28,758 nt of DNA from Aliitabrizicola sp031408575 (GCA_031408575.1 JANNWS010000154.1:1-28758); one strand, 5' to 3'; counted from the first letter of the stretch, positions 1 to 7,726 are shown. Numbers and translations are program-made. Notes: generated by a model from the letters alone, not told the origin.

Positions 1-1617
1 CTCTGCCCCCGCCATCTCGGCCTGCCCGTCCAGCGATGCCAGCCCCAGCCGCACCGCCCCGGCTTCGGTCTTGTGGGCAAAGCCCATGCCTTTCAGCGCG
101 TAGGGCGGCGTCAACCCCGCCACCCTGTCGCGTACCTCGGCCAATGTCGCCCCGTACACGCCCCGCGGCACAGCCACCCCCGCCTTGGCCAGAACAGCCT
201 TGGCGGCATGTTCCCGCAGCAACCGCCGAACCCCTTCCGGCACGACGGGCAAGGGCCGCCAACCCGCCCGCCCTGCCCCGGTCTGCGCGGCCCGCACCGC
301 CCCCAGCGCAGGCTCCAGCCCCATCAGCGGCACGACACCTTCGGCAATCATCGCACAGGCCCGCGCCTCCTCGAAGTTCTCCGGCAACGACGCCACCGGA
401 AACGCCGGCCGCAAGGTCACCGCCTGTGCTGCAACAATCGCCCCAAGCGACGGCTCAAAGGACGAGGCATCACAGCGGTCGCCCCGTGGCGGGTCAATGA
501 TGAACAGCCCCGCATCATAGCCCGCCAGCATAGTGGCAAAGACATCTCGCGTGCGCGGCCCGTCGCCCCAGATAAACGTATGATAATCCAGCGGATTGGC
601 GATGGTGACGATCGGTCCCAATATCTCGCCCAACCGCTGCCGCTGCGCGTCGGACGGGGGTGCAAAACTGATGCCCAAGGGTGCCGCAAGATCCGCCACC
701 AGCCCCGCCTCGCCGCCCGAACACGACAGCGAACACAGCCGCGCTCCGATCTGCGGACCATGCACATGAAAGATCTTCAGCGTCTCGATCAGTTCCGGCA
801 GAGTCGCCACTTCTGCCACCCCCGCCTGCCGCAGAAACGCGCTCGATGCCGCCCCGCCCCCTGCCAGCGACGCGGTATGCGATGCCGCCGCCACCTGCGA
901 GGCTTCGGTCTTGCCGGACTTCAACGCGACAATACCCTTGCCCGCCAGCCGCGCCGCCTCGGCCAGCGCAGCGAAAGCCGGTGCATCCCCGATCCCCTCG
1001 ATGTAAAGGCCCAATGCGGTCACGCGGCTGTCGGCCAGCAGCGCCTCCGCCAGTACCGCCAGCCCGACCTGCGCTGCGTTCCCCAGACAGGCGACATAGG
1101 CCACCGGCAACCCGCGCCGCTGCATCGTCATGTTGATGACGATGTTGGACGATTGCGAAAGCAGCGCCACCCCCCGCTCCGCCCGCCGCCCGCCATGCTG
1201 ATCCGGCCACAAAAGCGCCCCGTCCAGATAGTTGATCACCCCAGAGCAAGTCGGCCCCAGGATGGGCATGTCGCCCGCCGCTGCGACCAGTTGCGCCTGC
1301 AACGCGGCCTCGCCCGCTTCGGTCCAGCCAGATGCAAAACAGGTGCCCCCCCCCGCACCCATCGCCGACAACTGGCGCACAATATCGATTGTCGCATGCC
1401 GGTTGACCCCGATGAACGTCGCATCCGGCGCTGCCGGAAGGTCGGCCAGCGACGGAAAAGCCGCCACGCCTCCGATGGCCGCTTTGGTCGGATGCACCGG
1501 CCAGACCGGCCCGCTGAAGCCCATCTTTGCGCATTGCTCGACAACATTCGCCGCCCAACCCGCACCCAGCACCGCGATGGAGCGGGGGCGCAGCAGGCGC
1601 GACAGATCGCGGCTCAT
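1..1617 (-). CDS. NDP-forming acyl-CoA synthetase (acetate--CoA ligase family), 3' end outside window
   Basis: Open from an ATG at 1617 to the window edge (539 codons seen, no stop), so the product is partial at its C-terminus. An AGGAAA Shine-Dalgarno lies a few bases upstream. Residues about 5-130 form a CoA-binding Rossmann domain (SIAVLGAG, then PVHPTK), about 145-290 a succinyl-CoA-ligase-like domain with the phosphorylatable histidine in SHTASLAGG (H247), and from about 445 an ATP-grasp domain begins (ALKGMGFAHKTEAGAVRLGL). The family forms acyl-CoA from a carboxylate, ATP (or GTP) and CoA with a phosphohistidine intermediate. It lies on the same strand downstream of the carnitine-type operon, so an inferred job is CoA activation of gamma-butyrobetaine or carnitine; the family also contains acetate, propionate and other acid ligases, so the substrate is not shown. 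A 334-base gap with terminator-like hairpins separates it from the acyl-CoA dehydrogenase, so it may have its own promoter. Confidence 0.85.
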   Translation of the reverse strand, partial: MSRDLSRLLRPRSIAVLGAGWAANVVEQCAKMGFSGPVWPVHPTKAAIGGVAAFPSLADLPAAPDATFIGVNRHATIDIVRQLSAMGAGGGTCFASGWTEAGEAALQAQLVAAAGDMPILGPTCSGVINYLDGALLWPDQHGGRRAERGVALLSQSSNIVINMTMQRRGLPVAYVACLGNAAQVGLAVLAEALLADSRVTALGLYIEGIGDAPAFAALAEAARLAGKGIVALKSGKTEASQVAAASHTASLAGGGAASSAFLRQAGVAEVATLPELIETLKIFHVHGPQIGARLCSLSCSGGEAGLVADLAAPLGISFAPPSDAQRQRLGEILGPIVTIANPLDYHTFIWGDGPRTRDVFATMLAGYDAGLFIIDPPRGDRCDASSFEPSLGAIVAAQAVTLRPAFPVASLPENFEEARACAMIAEGVVPLMGLEPALGAVRAAQTGAGRAGWRPLPVVPEGVRRLLREHAAKAVLAKAGVAVPRGVYGATLAEVRDRVAGLTPPYALKGMGFAHKTEAGAVRLGLASLDGQAEMAGAE

Positions 1618-1696
1618 CGGCGTTTCCTGCTGCCGGCGGAGAGGCCGCGGGCTGCCTGCCCCCACCAGCCCGGCCACGGGCCGGGCGTTCTTCGCG

Positions 1697-1719
1697 GAAA
1701 CCCTTCACCGAAGGGTTTC
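1697..1719. repeat. Intergenic hairpin, perfect 10-bp stem
   Basis: Arms GAAACCCTTC and GAAGGGTTTC are perfectly complementary around a 3-base ACC loop. It sits 80 bases before the start of the acyl-CoA synthetase gene, which is an odd place for a terminator of that gene. Its CCTTC/GAAGG core resembles the palindrome pair at 14445-14489. Confidence 0.6.
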
Positions 1720-1898
1720 TGATCGCTCATCACCCCTGTGGATACTTCCGGGCAGAAAATGCAATGATTTGTTAGCCGGATAACACCCCGCACCCGAAGG
1801 AACGAGGTGCCATTTCCCGTCACGGTCATCGGCGTCCCCGCCTGTACCGTACAACCAGACTGGCGCGACAAGGTTAACATTCCCTTACATTTTCTGTC

Positions 1899-1940
1899 CA
1901 AAAATATCCTCTGGGGGTGCGGGGGGCGAAGCGCCCCCGC
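1899..1940 (-). terminator. Probable terminator after the acyl-CoA dehydrogenase gene
   Basis: Read on the minus strand just past the dehydrogenase stop at 1952, a 7-bp GC stem (GGGGGCG with CGCCCCC, three-base loop, 1922-1938) is followed by CCCCCAGAGGATATTTTTGG. The T tract lies about a dozen bases beyond the stem, so it is not a textbook intrinsic terminator. The same arrangement appears at 7195-7238 after the cupin gene. Confidence 0.5.
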
Positions 1941-1951
1941 TCTGGCGCGCC

Positions 1952-3115
1952 TCACCCGCCCTGCGCCCGCAGCAATTCACGGCTGATGATGTGCCGCTGA
2001 ATCTCGCTGGTCCCTTCCCAGATCCGTTCCACCCGCGCATCGCGCCAGATCCGCTCCAGTGGCAGATCGTCCATCAGGCCCATTCCGCCATGGATCTGGA
2101 TCGCCTCATCCGCGATGAAGGCCAGCACCTCGGTCGCCTTCAGCTTGGCCATTGCCATGTCAGCCTCGGTCACGGTCCCCTGATCGAACTTCCACGCCGC
2201 CTCGCGAACCAGCAGTTCTGCCGCTTTCAGTTCCATCGCCATATCCGCCAGCTTGAACGACACGCCCTGAAACTTGCCGATCACCTGTCCGAACTGCTTG
2301 CGCTCTGCGGCATAGCCGACCGCATGGCCCAGCGCCCGCTCGGCCCGTCCAAGGCAGGTCGCCGCGACCTGCAGGCGGGTTGCACCCAGCCAAGTATTTG
2401 CTACTTCAAACCCCTTATGAACCTCGCCCAGAACCTGATCCGCCGGAATGCGGCAATTGTCGAACTCGAGGATCGCATTGGTATAGCCGCGGTGGCTGAC
2501 GTTGCGGTAGCCGTCGCGCACCGTGAAACCCGGCGTTCCCTTGTCGACGAAGAAGGCCGTGATCAGCCGTTTGCGGCCCCGTGGCGTGTCTTCCTCGCCC
2601 GTCGCCATGAAGACGATGGTAAAGCCCGCGATATCGGCATGGCTGATGAAATGCTTGGTGCCGTTCAGCACCCAGTCGCCGCCCTCTTCGCGCGCCGAGG
2701 CTTTCATCCCGCGCAGGTCAGACCCGGCTCCGGGTTCGGTCATTGCCAGGCAATCCCAGGTTTCACCTCGGATACACGGCATCAGATAGCGGTCGCGCTG
2801 CTCCGGCGTCCCCGCCAGCAGGATGTTCGACGGCCGCGCCACGCAGGTCCAGTGCAGCGCATAGTTGGCACGGCCCAGTTCTTTTTCGTAAAGCAGCCAT
2901 GTCTGGGTATCGAGGCCGGCGCCCCCCACCTCTTCCGGCATGTTGGCCGCATATAGCCCGGCCGCCATCGCCTTGGCCTGAACGTCCTTCACCAAGTCCA
3001 TCGGCAGCACGCCGGTGCGTTCCACCTCGGCCTCATGCGGGTATAGCTCGGCCTCCACAAAGGCGCGCGTCGTCTCGACCACCATCCTCTGCTCGTCGGT
3101 CAGCCCGAAATCCAT
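1952..3115 (-). CDS. Acyl-CoA dehydrogenase (possible gamma-butyrobetainyl-CoA or related)
   Basis: 387 residues from the ATG at 3115. The stop of the upstream dehydrogenase/thioesterase gene overlaps this ATG (TGATG), with a GGAGG about eight bases upstream; a GTG three bases earlier is an alternative start. Both family signatures are present: AMTEPGAGSDL (124-134) for FAD and substrate binding, and QIHGGMGLMDDLPLERIWRD (340-359). The catalytic base is expected at E367 in IWEGTSEIQ. FAD-dependent alpha,beta-dehydrogenation of an acyl-CoA is therefore well supported. Being translationally coupled to carnitine dehydrogenase suggests the substrate is gamma-butyrobetainyl-CoA (product crotonobetainyl-CoA) or a short acyl-CoA made in the same route, but the substrate is an inference from context only. 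Confidence 0.92.
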   Translation of the reverse strand: MDFGLTDEQRMVVETTRAFVEAELYPHEAEVERTGVLPMDLVKDVQAKAMAAGLYAANMPEEVGGAGLDTQTWLLYEKELGRANYALHWTCVARPSNILLAGTPEQRDRYLMPCIRGETWDCLAMTEPGAGSDLRGMKASAREEGGDWVLNGTKHFISHADIAGFTIVFMATGEEDTPRGRKRLITAFFVDKGTPGFTVRDGYRNVSHRGYTNAILEFDNCRIPADQVLGEVHKGFEVANTWLGATRLQVAATCLGRAERALGHAVGYAAERKQFGQVIGKFQGVSFKLADMAMELKAAELLVREAAWKFDQGTVTEADMAMAKLKATEVLAFIADEAIQIHGGMGLMDDLPLERIWRDARVERIWEGTSEIQRHIISRELLRAQGG

Positions 3116-4560
3116 CACGCTTTCCTCCCCACGGCACGGCCCGCGTCGGCCGGCCGCGCCAGCGCCGCATGCGCTTCGGCAATCGGCATCAGCCGCGCCA
3201 GCACCGCCGCCCCCGCCGCACAGACCTTGCCGCTGGCCATGTTCACATGCAGCAGCATCTGTTCCACCGTCGCCACCACATCCGCGCCGCGCGTCAGCGT
3301 CACGAACAGGTGCAGTCGCTTTTCGTCCGCGCCCAGCACCTGCACTGATCCGGTCAGCCGGTCGCCCAGCCTGGCCTCTCCCCGGTGCAGCACATGGCTT
3401 TCGGCAGTGTAATAGCTGTGGCCCCCCGCGACATAGTCCATGTCCGACCCAATCAACCGCAGGAATGCGTCCACCGTTTCAGATGAGGCGAACAGATACC
3501 GGCTTTCGGTCATGTGGCCGTTGTAGTCGATCCACGAGGGCAGCACCTGCAGATGCGCCAGCACCAGCGCATCCACCGGCGCCGGCAGGGCCGCCGCCAG
3601 CCGCTTTTCATGCTCTTTCAGCACCCGCCCCGCGCCCCAGTCGCGATCCTTCAGCACCCGCAGGAACCCGACAAGGTTGGCATCGCGGATGCGCTCCAAC
3701 TCGCGGATCGAATGCATACCCGACTGCGCGTCCGACTGCCCCGCGATCAGGTCCACCAGTTCCTCATTGAACTCCGGCACATCGGTCAGCTTGGTCCAGG
3801 GCGCGGTAAGGTACGGCCCGAACTGCGCCATGAAATGCTTCATCCCGGCCTCGCCGCCCGCCACCCGGTACGTCTCGAACAGCCCCATCTGCCCCCAACG
3901 CAGCCCGAAGCCCATGCGGATTGCCTCGTCAATCTCTTCGGTCGTGGCCACCCCGTCCTTGACCAGCCACAGCGCCTCGCGCCACACCGCCTCCAGAAAG
4001 CGGTCGGCGATATGCGCGTCGATTTCCTTGCGGACATGCAGCGGGAACATCCCGATGCCGCGCAGAATGTCTTTGGCAGCCTCGATTACAGCAGGGTCGG
4101 ATGCGGGCGAAGGCACCACTTCGGCCAGCGGCAGCAGATAAACCGGGTTGAACGGGTGGGCGACAAAGATCGTCGCTGGGTTCGCCGCCCGTTCCTGCAA
4201 CTGCGACGGCTTGAACCCCGACGTGGACGATCCGATCATCAGCCTCGGTGCCGACTGCTGGATCTGGGCAAAAATCCGGTGCTTCAGGTCAAGGTTTTCC
4301 GAAACGCTTTCCTGCACATATTCGGCCCCTTCCACCGCCTCGGTGATCGTCCCGGCAAACGTCAGCCGCCCCTCTGCCGGCATCGGTACATCCGACAATG
4401 CGGGCAGCGAGGCGCGGGCATTGGCCAGCACCTCGCCCACTTTACGCTCCGCCTCGGGGTCGGGGTCATAAATCGCCACATCCCAGCCGTTCAGCAGGAA
4501 CCGCGCCGCCCAGCCTCCGCCGATGACGCCCCCGCCAATGATCGCTGCCTTGCGCGCCAT
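3115..4560 (-). CDS. lcdH: L-carnitine dehydrogenase fused to thioesterase
   Basis: 481 residues. The N-terminal part is a 3-hydroxyacyl-CoA-dehydrogenase-like NAD domain: Rossmann loop IIGGGVIGGG (7-16), SSTSG (111-115), and the probable catalytic pair H135 in VAHPFNP and E147. The helical C-terminal dehydrogenase domain runs to about residue 325. Residues about 338-445 form a hotdog thioesterase (PSWIDYNGHMTESRY, with D345). This two-part layout is known for L-carnitine dehydrogenases of rhizobia and related bacteria, where the thioesterase part acts on betainyl-CoA. The enzyme oxidises L-carnitine to 3-dehydrocarnitine with NAD+, and the fused domain would release glycine betaine after the BKACE step. 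The gene starts three bases after the lipocalin stop, with GAGG nearby, and overlaps the start of the acyl-CoA dehydrogenase gene. Location should be cytoplasmic. Confidence 0.9.
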   Translation of the reverse strand: MARKAAIIGGGVIGGGWAARFLLNGWDVAIYDPDPEAERKVGEVLANARASLPALSDVPMPAEGRLTFAGTITEAVEGAEYVQESVSENLDLKHRIFAQIQQSAPRLMIGSSTSGFKPSQLQERAANPATIFVAHPFNPVYLLPLAEVVPSPASDPAVIEAAKDILRGIGMFPLHVRKEIDAHIADRFLEAVWREALWLVKDGVATTEEIDEAIRMGFGLRWGQMGLFETYRVAGGEAGMKHFMAQFGPYLTAPWTKLTDVPEFNEELVDLIAGQSDAQSGMHSIRELERIRDANLVGFLRVLKDRDWGAGRVLKEHEKRLAAALPAPVDALVLAHLQVLPSWIDYNGHMTESRYLFASSETVDAFLRLIGSDMDYVAGGHSYYTAESHVLHRGEARLGDRLTGSVQVLGADEKRLHLFVTLTRGADVVATVEQMLLHVNMASGKVCAAGAAVLARLMPIAEAHAALARPADAGRAVGRKA

Positions 4561-4563
4561 GCC

Positions 4564-5094
4564 TTACCTCAACCGCGTGCGCTGCAACGCAGCGATGTCA
4601 TAGCCGTTGCGCTCGAACACCTCGCGCGCCCGGTCCATCTGTTCCGGCGAGACCGACGGATCGCGACGCAGCACCCAGCCGCCCAGCCGGTTCGGGTTGC
4701 CCACGATCAGCGTGCCGCCATCGCGCGAGCGGTCCAGCACCCAATATTTCGCCGGGAACGGCACCCCGTTCAACCGCACCTGCAACTGCCCCGGCCCGAC
4801 AACCGTGGCAACGCCTTCAATCTGGCGCACCGCCCCCGGATTGGTCGTATCACGACAGGTGTTGCGCACGCCGATCGTGCCATCGCTGCGCGCCGAATAC
4901 TCGGCGGTCGTCGCATAGCACCCCGCCTGGAACGAGGTCGGAAAGCTTGCCACCTCATACCATTTTCCCGCCAGCTGCGCGGCATCAAGGTTCGAGACGA
5001 CGAACATCGGCGTCCCGATGAACCGGGATGACGGCACGAAAGGCGCGCAGGCCGAAACGGCTAAGGCTGCGGCAAGGGCAAAATATCTCATCAT
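4564..5094 (-). CDS. Lipocalin family lipoprotein (Blc-like)
   Basis: 176 residues from the first of two adjacent ATGs at 5094. This A is also the last base of the upstream stop (TGATG), so the gene is translationally coupled to the BKACE gene. The N-terminus MMRYFALAAALAVSAC is a lipoprotein signal with the lipobox cysteine at 16. The lipocalin GxW motif follows in LAGKWYEVASFP, with YWVLDRS and the C-terminal helix region typical of bacterial Blc proteins. It should be anchored in the envelope. An open frame continues upstream to 5235 but lies inside the BKACE gene and lacks a signal. Its role in a carnitine operon is not known to me; binding or handling of acylcarnitines or membrane lipid-derived substrates is a guess. 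Confidence 0.9.
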   Translation of the reverse strand: MMRYFALAAALAVSACAPFVPSSRFIGTPMFVVSNLDAAQLAGKWYEVASFPTSFQAGCYATTAEYSARSDGTIGVRNTCRDTTNPGAVRQIEGVATVVGPGQLQVRLNGVPFPAKYWVLDRSRDGGTLIVGNPNRLGGWVLRRDPSVSPEQMDRAREVFERNGYDIAALQRTRLR

Positions 5095-6002
5095 CAGGCA
5101 ACTCCGCGTTTGGTCAGGTTCAACCGCGCACGAACCTCGTCCGGGCCGATCACCCGTGCGCCAAGATTCTCGATGATCGTCACCGCGCGCGTCACCAGCT
5201 GAGCATTGGTCGCAAGCACGCCCTTGTCGAGCCACAAGTTATCCTCCAGCCCGACGCGCACGTTGCCCCCGGCCAGAACCGAGGCCGCCACATAGGGCAT
5301 CTGGTTGCGCCCGATGGCAAACGCGCTCCAGTGCCAGTCCGCCGGCACGTTGTTCACCATCGCGATAAAGGTGTTCAGATCATCCGGCGCGCCCCAGGGC
5401 ACGCCCATACACAGCTGCACCAGAACCGGCGCGGGGATCACGCCCTCTTTCACCAGTTCTTTGGCGAACCACAGATGCCCGGTATCGAACGCCTCGATCT
5501 CGATCTGCACCCCGGCGTCGCGCATCCGGCTTCCCATGTCGCGCAACATGCCCGGTGTGTTGACCATCACATAATCGGCTTCGTTGAAGTTCATCGTGCC
5601 GCAATCCAGCGTGCAGATCTCGGGCCGGCAGGCCACCACATGGGCGACCCGCTCGGCCGCGCCCGCCATGTCGCTGCGCGGTGACATGCGCCCCATCCCC
5701 TCGGTCCCGTCGAACAGCAGATCGCCGCCCATTCCGGCGGTCAGGTTCAGCACCACATCGGTCGCCGAATCCCGGATGCGCTCGGTCACCTCGCGGTAGA
5801 GCGCCAGATCGCGCGATGGCTTGCCCGTCTCCGGATCGCGCACATGACAATGCACCACCGCCGCCCCTGCCTGCGCCGCCGCAATTGCGCTGTCGGCGAT
5901 TTGTGCGGGCGAGCGTGGGACATGCGGGCTGCGATCCTGCGTCCCACCCGATCCGGTCACGGCACAAGTGATGAACACCTCACGGTTCATGGCAAGCGGC
6001 AT
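5094..6002 (-). CDS. BKACE-family 3-dehydrocarnitine cleavage enzyme
   Basis: 302 residues from the ATG at 6002, preceded by GAGGGAGAG; an ATG at 5990 (MNREVFITCAVTG) is the alternative start. The beta-keto acid cleavage enzyme (BKACE, DUF849) fold is shown by VFITCAVTG near the start, the metal-binding HCH (H51, H53), TLDCGTMNF (131-139), and RVGLEDNLW (249-257) with a third metal ligand expected at E253. These enzymes condense a beta-keto acid with acetyl-CoA and split it into acetoacetate and a new CoA ester. Beside a carnitine dehydrogenase/thioesterase the expected substrate is 3-dehydrocarnitine, giving betainyl-CoA (the role called CdhC or DhcA in pseudomonads). First gene of the operon and divergent from the AraC-type regulator. 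Confidence 0.9.
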   Translation of the reverse strand: MPLAMNREVFITCAVTGSGGTQDRSPHVPRSPAQIADSAIAAAQAGAAVVHCHVRDPETGKPSRDLALYREVTERIRDSATDVVLNLTAGMGGDLLFDGTEGMGRMSPRSDMAGAAERVAHVVACRPEICTLDCGTMNFNEADYVMVNTPGMLRDMGSRMRDAGVQIEIEAFDTGHLWFAKELVKEGVIPAPVLVQLCMGVPWGAPDDLNTFIAMVNNVPADWHWSAFAIGRNQMPYVAASVLAGGNVRVGLEDNLWLDKGVLATNAQLVTRAVTIIENLGARVIGPDEVRARLNLTKRGVA

Positions 6003-6049
6003 GGCTTCTCTCCCTCTTCGCAATTCAGCCTATGCGGGCTTGCTCTAGG

Positions 6050-6092
6050 ATGCTGTGCAATTTACGAAGTGAACATGACAATAATCGCTGCC
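6050..6092. promoter_or_regulatory. AT-rich divergent control region of carnitine operon and regulator
   Basis: The 176-base gap between the BKACE start (6002) and the regulator start (6179) has one AT-rich island. It contains GTGCAA (6055-6060) and GTGAAC (6069-6074), a weak direct repeat spaced 14 bases start to start, of the kind AraC-family proteins can bind. I could not assign a convincing -35/-10 pair in either direction. Confidence 0.3.
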
Positions 6093-6178
6093 CCTCACTC
6101 CCGCAAACACGGCTTTCCGGCCTCAAGCCTCACCATGCGGCGGTCAGATGCGCGTCGCGTCTTTAACGGGGCCAAAGC

Positions 6179-7174
6179 ATGACACCCGCTCCCTCCATCT
6201 TCGCCCCGTCAACCCAACCCCTCACAATTGCCGCCCTCGTCCTGCCGCAAGCCTCGATCCTCGAAGTCGCCTCGGTGCTTGATCCGCTGCGCTCGGCCAA
6301 CCGCCATCTTGGCATTGACAGCTACCGCTGGCGCGTCGTCTCGCCCGATGGGCGGCCCGTCCCGCTCACCTGCGGGATCGAACTTCCCTCCACCGGTGCG
6401 CTGACCACCGCCGAAGGGGCCGATGTCCTCATTGTCATCGCAGGCTTCCGCCAGGCCGAGGTTGCGACCCGCCCCCTGATCCGCACCCTGCGCCAGATGG
6501 CCCCGCGCTTTCGCGCCATCGGCGGCATTGACGCCGGGCCCTGGGTGCTGGCCCGCGCCGGCCTGCTCGACGGCCACCGCGCCACCGTCCACTGGGAAGA
6601 CCTCGAAGACCTTGCTGCCGCCCACCCCGCAATCGACGTGCTGCCGCAGCGCTACGTCCTCTCCGGCCCCCGCTTCACCGCTGGCGGTGCCGCCCCCGCC
6701 GCCGACCTGATGCTGCACCTGATCCGCGCGCGCCACGGCGCGGCGCTCGCCCTGCAGGTCGCCGCTTCCTTCATCACCACCGCCCGAGACGGCGCCGAAC
6801 CGCAGATCAGCACCCCCACCCCCAACCCGAGGCTCGACCCCCGCGTGGCCGCCGCCATCGCCCGGATGGAGGGCAGCCTCGATGCGCCCGAACCCGCCAG
6901 CACCATCGCCAGGCATCTCAACCTCTCTCCCCGCCACCTCGAAACCCTGTTCCGCACCGCGCTCGGCACCACCCCGGCGGCCCACGCCCTTGACCTGCGG
7001 CTGCAAGCCGCCCGCCGCATGCTGACCGACACGCGGCACCCGGTGCAGGAAGTGTCGCTAAGAACTGGGTTCTCGTCTCCGACCGTGTTCGCAAGGGCGT
7101 TCAAACGACGGTTTGCAGCTAGTCCGTCGGCGCTGCGCCGCGCGCCGCCTCAACGACCGAGTGCCTCAATCTAA
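6179..7174 (+). CDS. GlxA/CdhR-type AraC family transcriptional regulator
   Basis: 331 residues. Residues about 15-200 are a DJ-1/PfpI (class I glutamine amidotransferase-like) sensing domain (LTIAALVLPQASILEVASVLDPLRSAN; GGIDAGPWVLARAGLLDGHRAT). The nucleophile-elbow cysteine of true amidotransferases is absent, as usual in regulators of this type. Residues about 220-320 carry the two AraC helix-turn-helix motifs (ASTIARHLNLSPRHLETLFRTALGTTPA and VQEVSLRTGFSSPTVFARAFKRRF). This layout is shared by GbdR and CdhR, which activate glycine betaine and carnitine catabolism in Pseudomonas. Divergent placement next to the BKACE gene supports control of that operon, probably as an activator responding to carnitine or an intermediate; the ligand is inferred. 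The C-terminus is rich in Pro, Arg and Ala. Confidence 0.9.
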   Translation: MTPAPSIFAPSTQPLTIAALVLPQASILEVASVLDPLRSANRHLGIDSYRWRVVSPDGRPVPLTCGIELPSTGALTTAEGADVLIVIAGFRQAEVATRPLIRTLRQMAPRFRAIGGIDAGPWVLARAGLLDGHRATVHWEDLEDLAAAHPAIDVLPQRYVLSGPRFTAGGAAPAADLMLHLIRARHGAALALQVAASFITTARDGAEPQISTPTPNPRLDPRVAAAIARMEGSLDAPEPASTIARHLNLSPRHLETLFRTALGTTPAAHALDLRLQAARRMLTDTRHPVQEVSLRTGFSSPTVFARAFKRRFAASPSALRRAPPQRPSASI

Positions 7175-7194
7175 GTCAGATGTTGGTTTCTTTT

Positions 7195-7238
7195 CGGGTA
7201 AAATACCCTCGGGGGGGGAGGGGAGCAGACAGCCCCCC
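7195..7238. terminator. Probable bidirectional terminator between regulator and cupin genes
   Basis: GGGTA AAA TACCC (7196-7208) is followed by a G-run and a GC stem (GGGG 7220-7223 with CCCC 7235-7238). It lies between the converging ends of the regulator (7174) and the cupin (7269). Read on the minus strand the GC stem comes first, then CCCCCCGAGGGTATTTTACC, which matches the layout at 1899-1940. Confidence 0.5.
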
Positions 7239-7268
7239 GGCGCTTACGACCGGCGAGGCACCCAAACC

Positions 7269-7610
7269 TTACCCGCCCCGCCGCATCTGATACCGGTCCG
7301 GCTCCTCGAAAACGTCAATCACCCGCGTTCCCGCCTTCAATATCCCGCCATGCAGCACCCCTGACGGAATGTCATAGCTTTCCCCCGGATGGTAGCTGCG
7401 CGTGACCCCGCCGATGGTCAGCACCGCCTCGCCCGCCAGCACGGTTCCCCATTGTGCCTTGTGGGCATGCTCGGGCAGCGTGAAATCCTGCAGGAAGTGA
7501 AAGAACACGACCAACCCCCGGTCCGACCGCAAGGCGTGGATGTTCACCAGATCGTCGGAGAACGGCACCTCCAGCCCGTCAAGCGCCGTGATGAAATCAG
7601 GAAGCTGCAT
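7269..7610 (-). CDS. Small cupin-domain protein
   Basis: 113 residues from the ATG at 7610, which has GGAGGA seven bases upstream; an ATG at 7616 is a close alternative. It is one cupin barrel: motif 1 is LPEHAHKAQWGTVLAGEAVL and motif 2 is SYDIPSGVLHGG. The two motif 1 histidines and the motif 2 histidine of a metal site are present, but the usual motif 1 glutamate position reads Q. The product could be a metal-dependent enzyme or a small-molecule-binding protein; I cannot name a substrate. It lies 116 bases downstream of the ABC permease gene on the same strand, so it may belong to the importer operon. Confidence 0.82.
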   Translation of the reverse strand: MQLPDFITALDGLEVPFSDDLVNIHALRSDRGLVVFFHFLQDFTLPEHAHKAQWGTVLAGEAVLTIGGVTRSYHPGESYDIPSGVLHGGILKAGTRVIDVFEEPDRYQMRRGG

Positions 7611-7726
7611 CGTCATTCCTCCACTCCAGGTTGGCATGAAACAAAAGGCAGCAGTATCCAGCAAACATGGACAGGGACATTCTGCCAGATCAACGACCGA
7701 TCACCAAAGCTGGCCAAACGGTGGGC

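Larger units (their letters stand above)
1618..1951. other. 334-base intergenic region with two hairpins
   Basis: No convincing gene was found. It holds a 10-bp-stem hairpin (1697-1719), an 11-base odd palindrome (TGTAC C GTACA, 1843-1853), and a GC hairpin with a T tract on the minus strand (1899-1940). A 113-codon minus-strand frame crosses it and overlaps the ligase start, but its composition is arginine-rich and it has no family resemblance. The region probably ends the upstream operon and carries the promoter of the ligase gene. Confidence 0.6.

Noticed and set aside
515..1708. 397-codon minus-strand open frame, Gly/Arg-rich
   Set aside because: Out of frame with the synthetase motifs; it is a GC-rich shadow of the same gene.
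73..1722. 549-codon plus-strand open frame
   Set aside because: It mirrors the acyl-CoA synthetase gene on the other strand, is Arg/His/Pro-rich, and has no family resemblance; the minus-strand frame from 1617 shows conserved CoA-ligase motifs.
1736..1745. DnaA-box-like TGTGGATAC
   Set aside because: A single site with one mismatch, no cluster and no dnaA or replication gene nearby.
1614..1955. 113-codon minus-strand frame upstream of the acyl-CoA synthetase
   Set aside because: It runs through the hairpins and overlaps the synthetase start in another frame, with no family resemblance.
3514..5031. 505-codon plus-strand open frame
   Set aside because: Lies opposite the carnitine dehydrogenase and lipocalin genes and is His/Arg-rich without domains.
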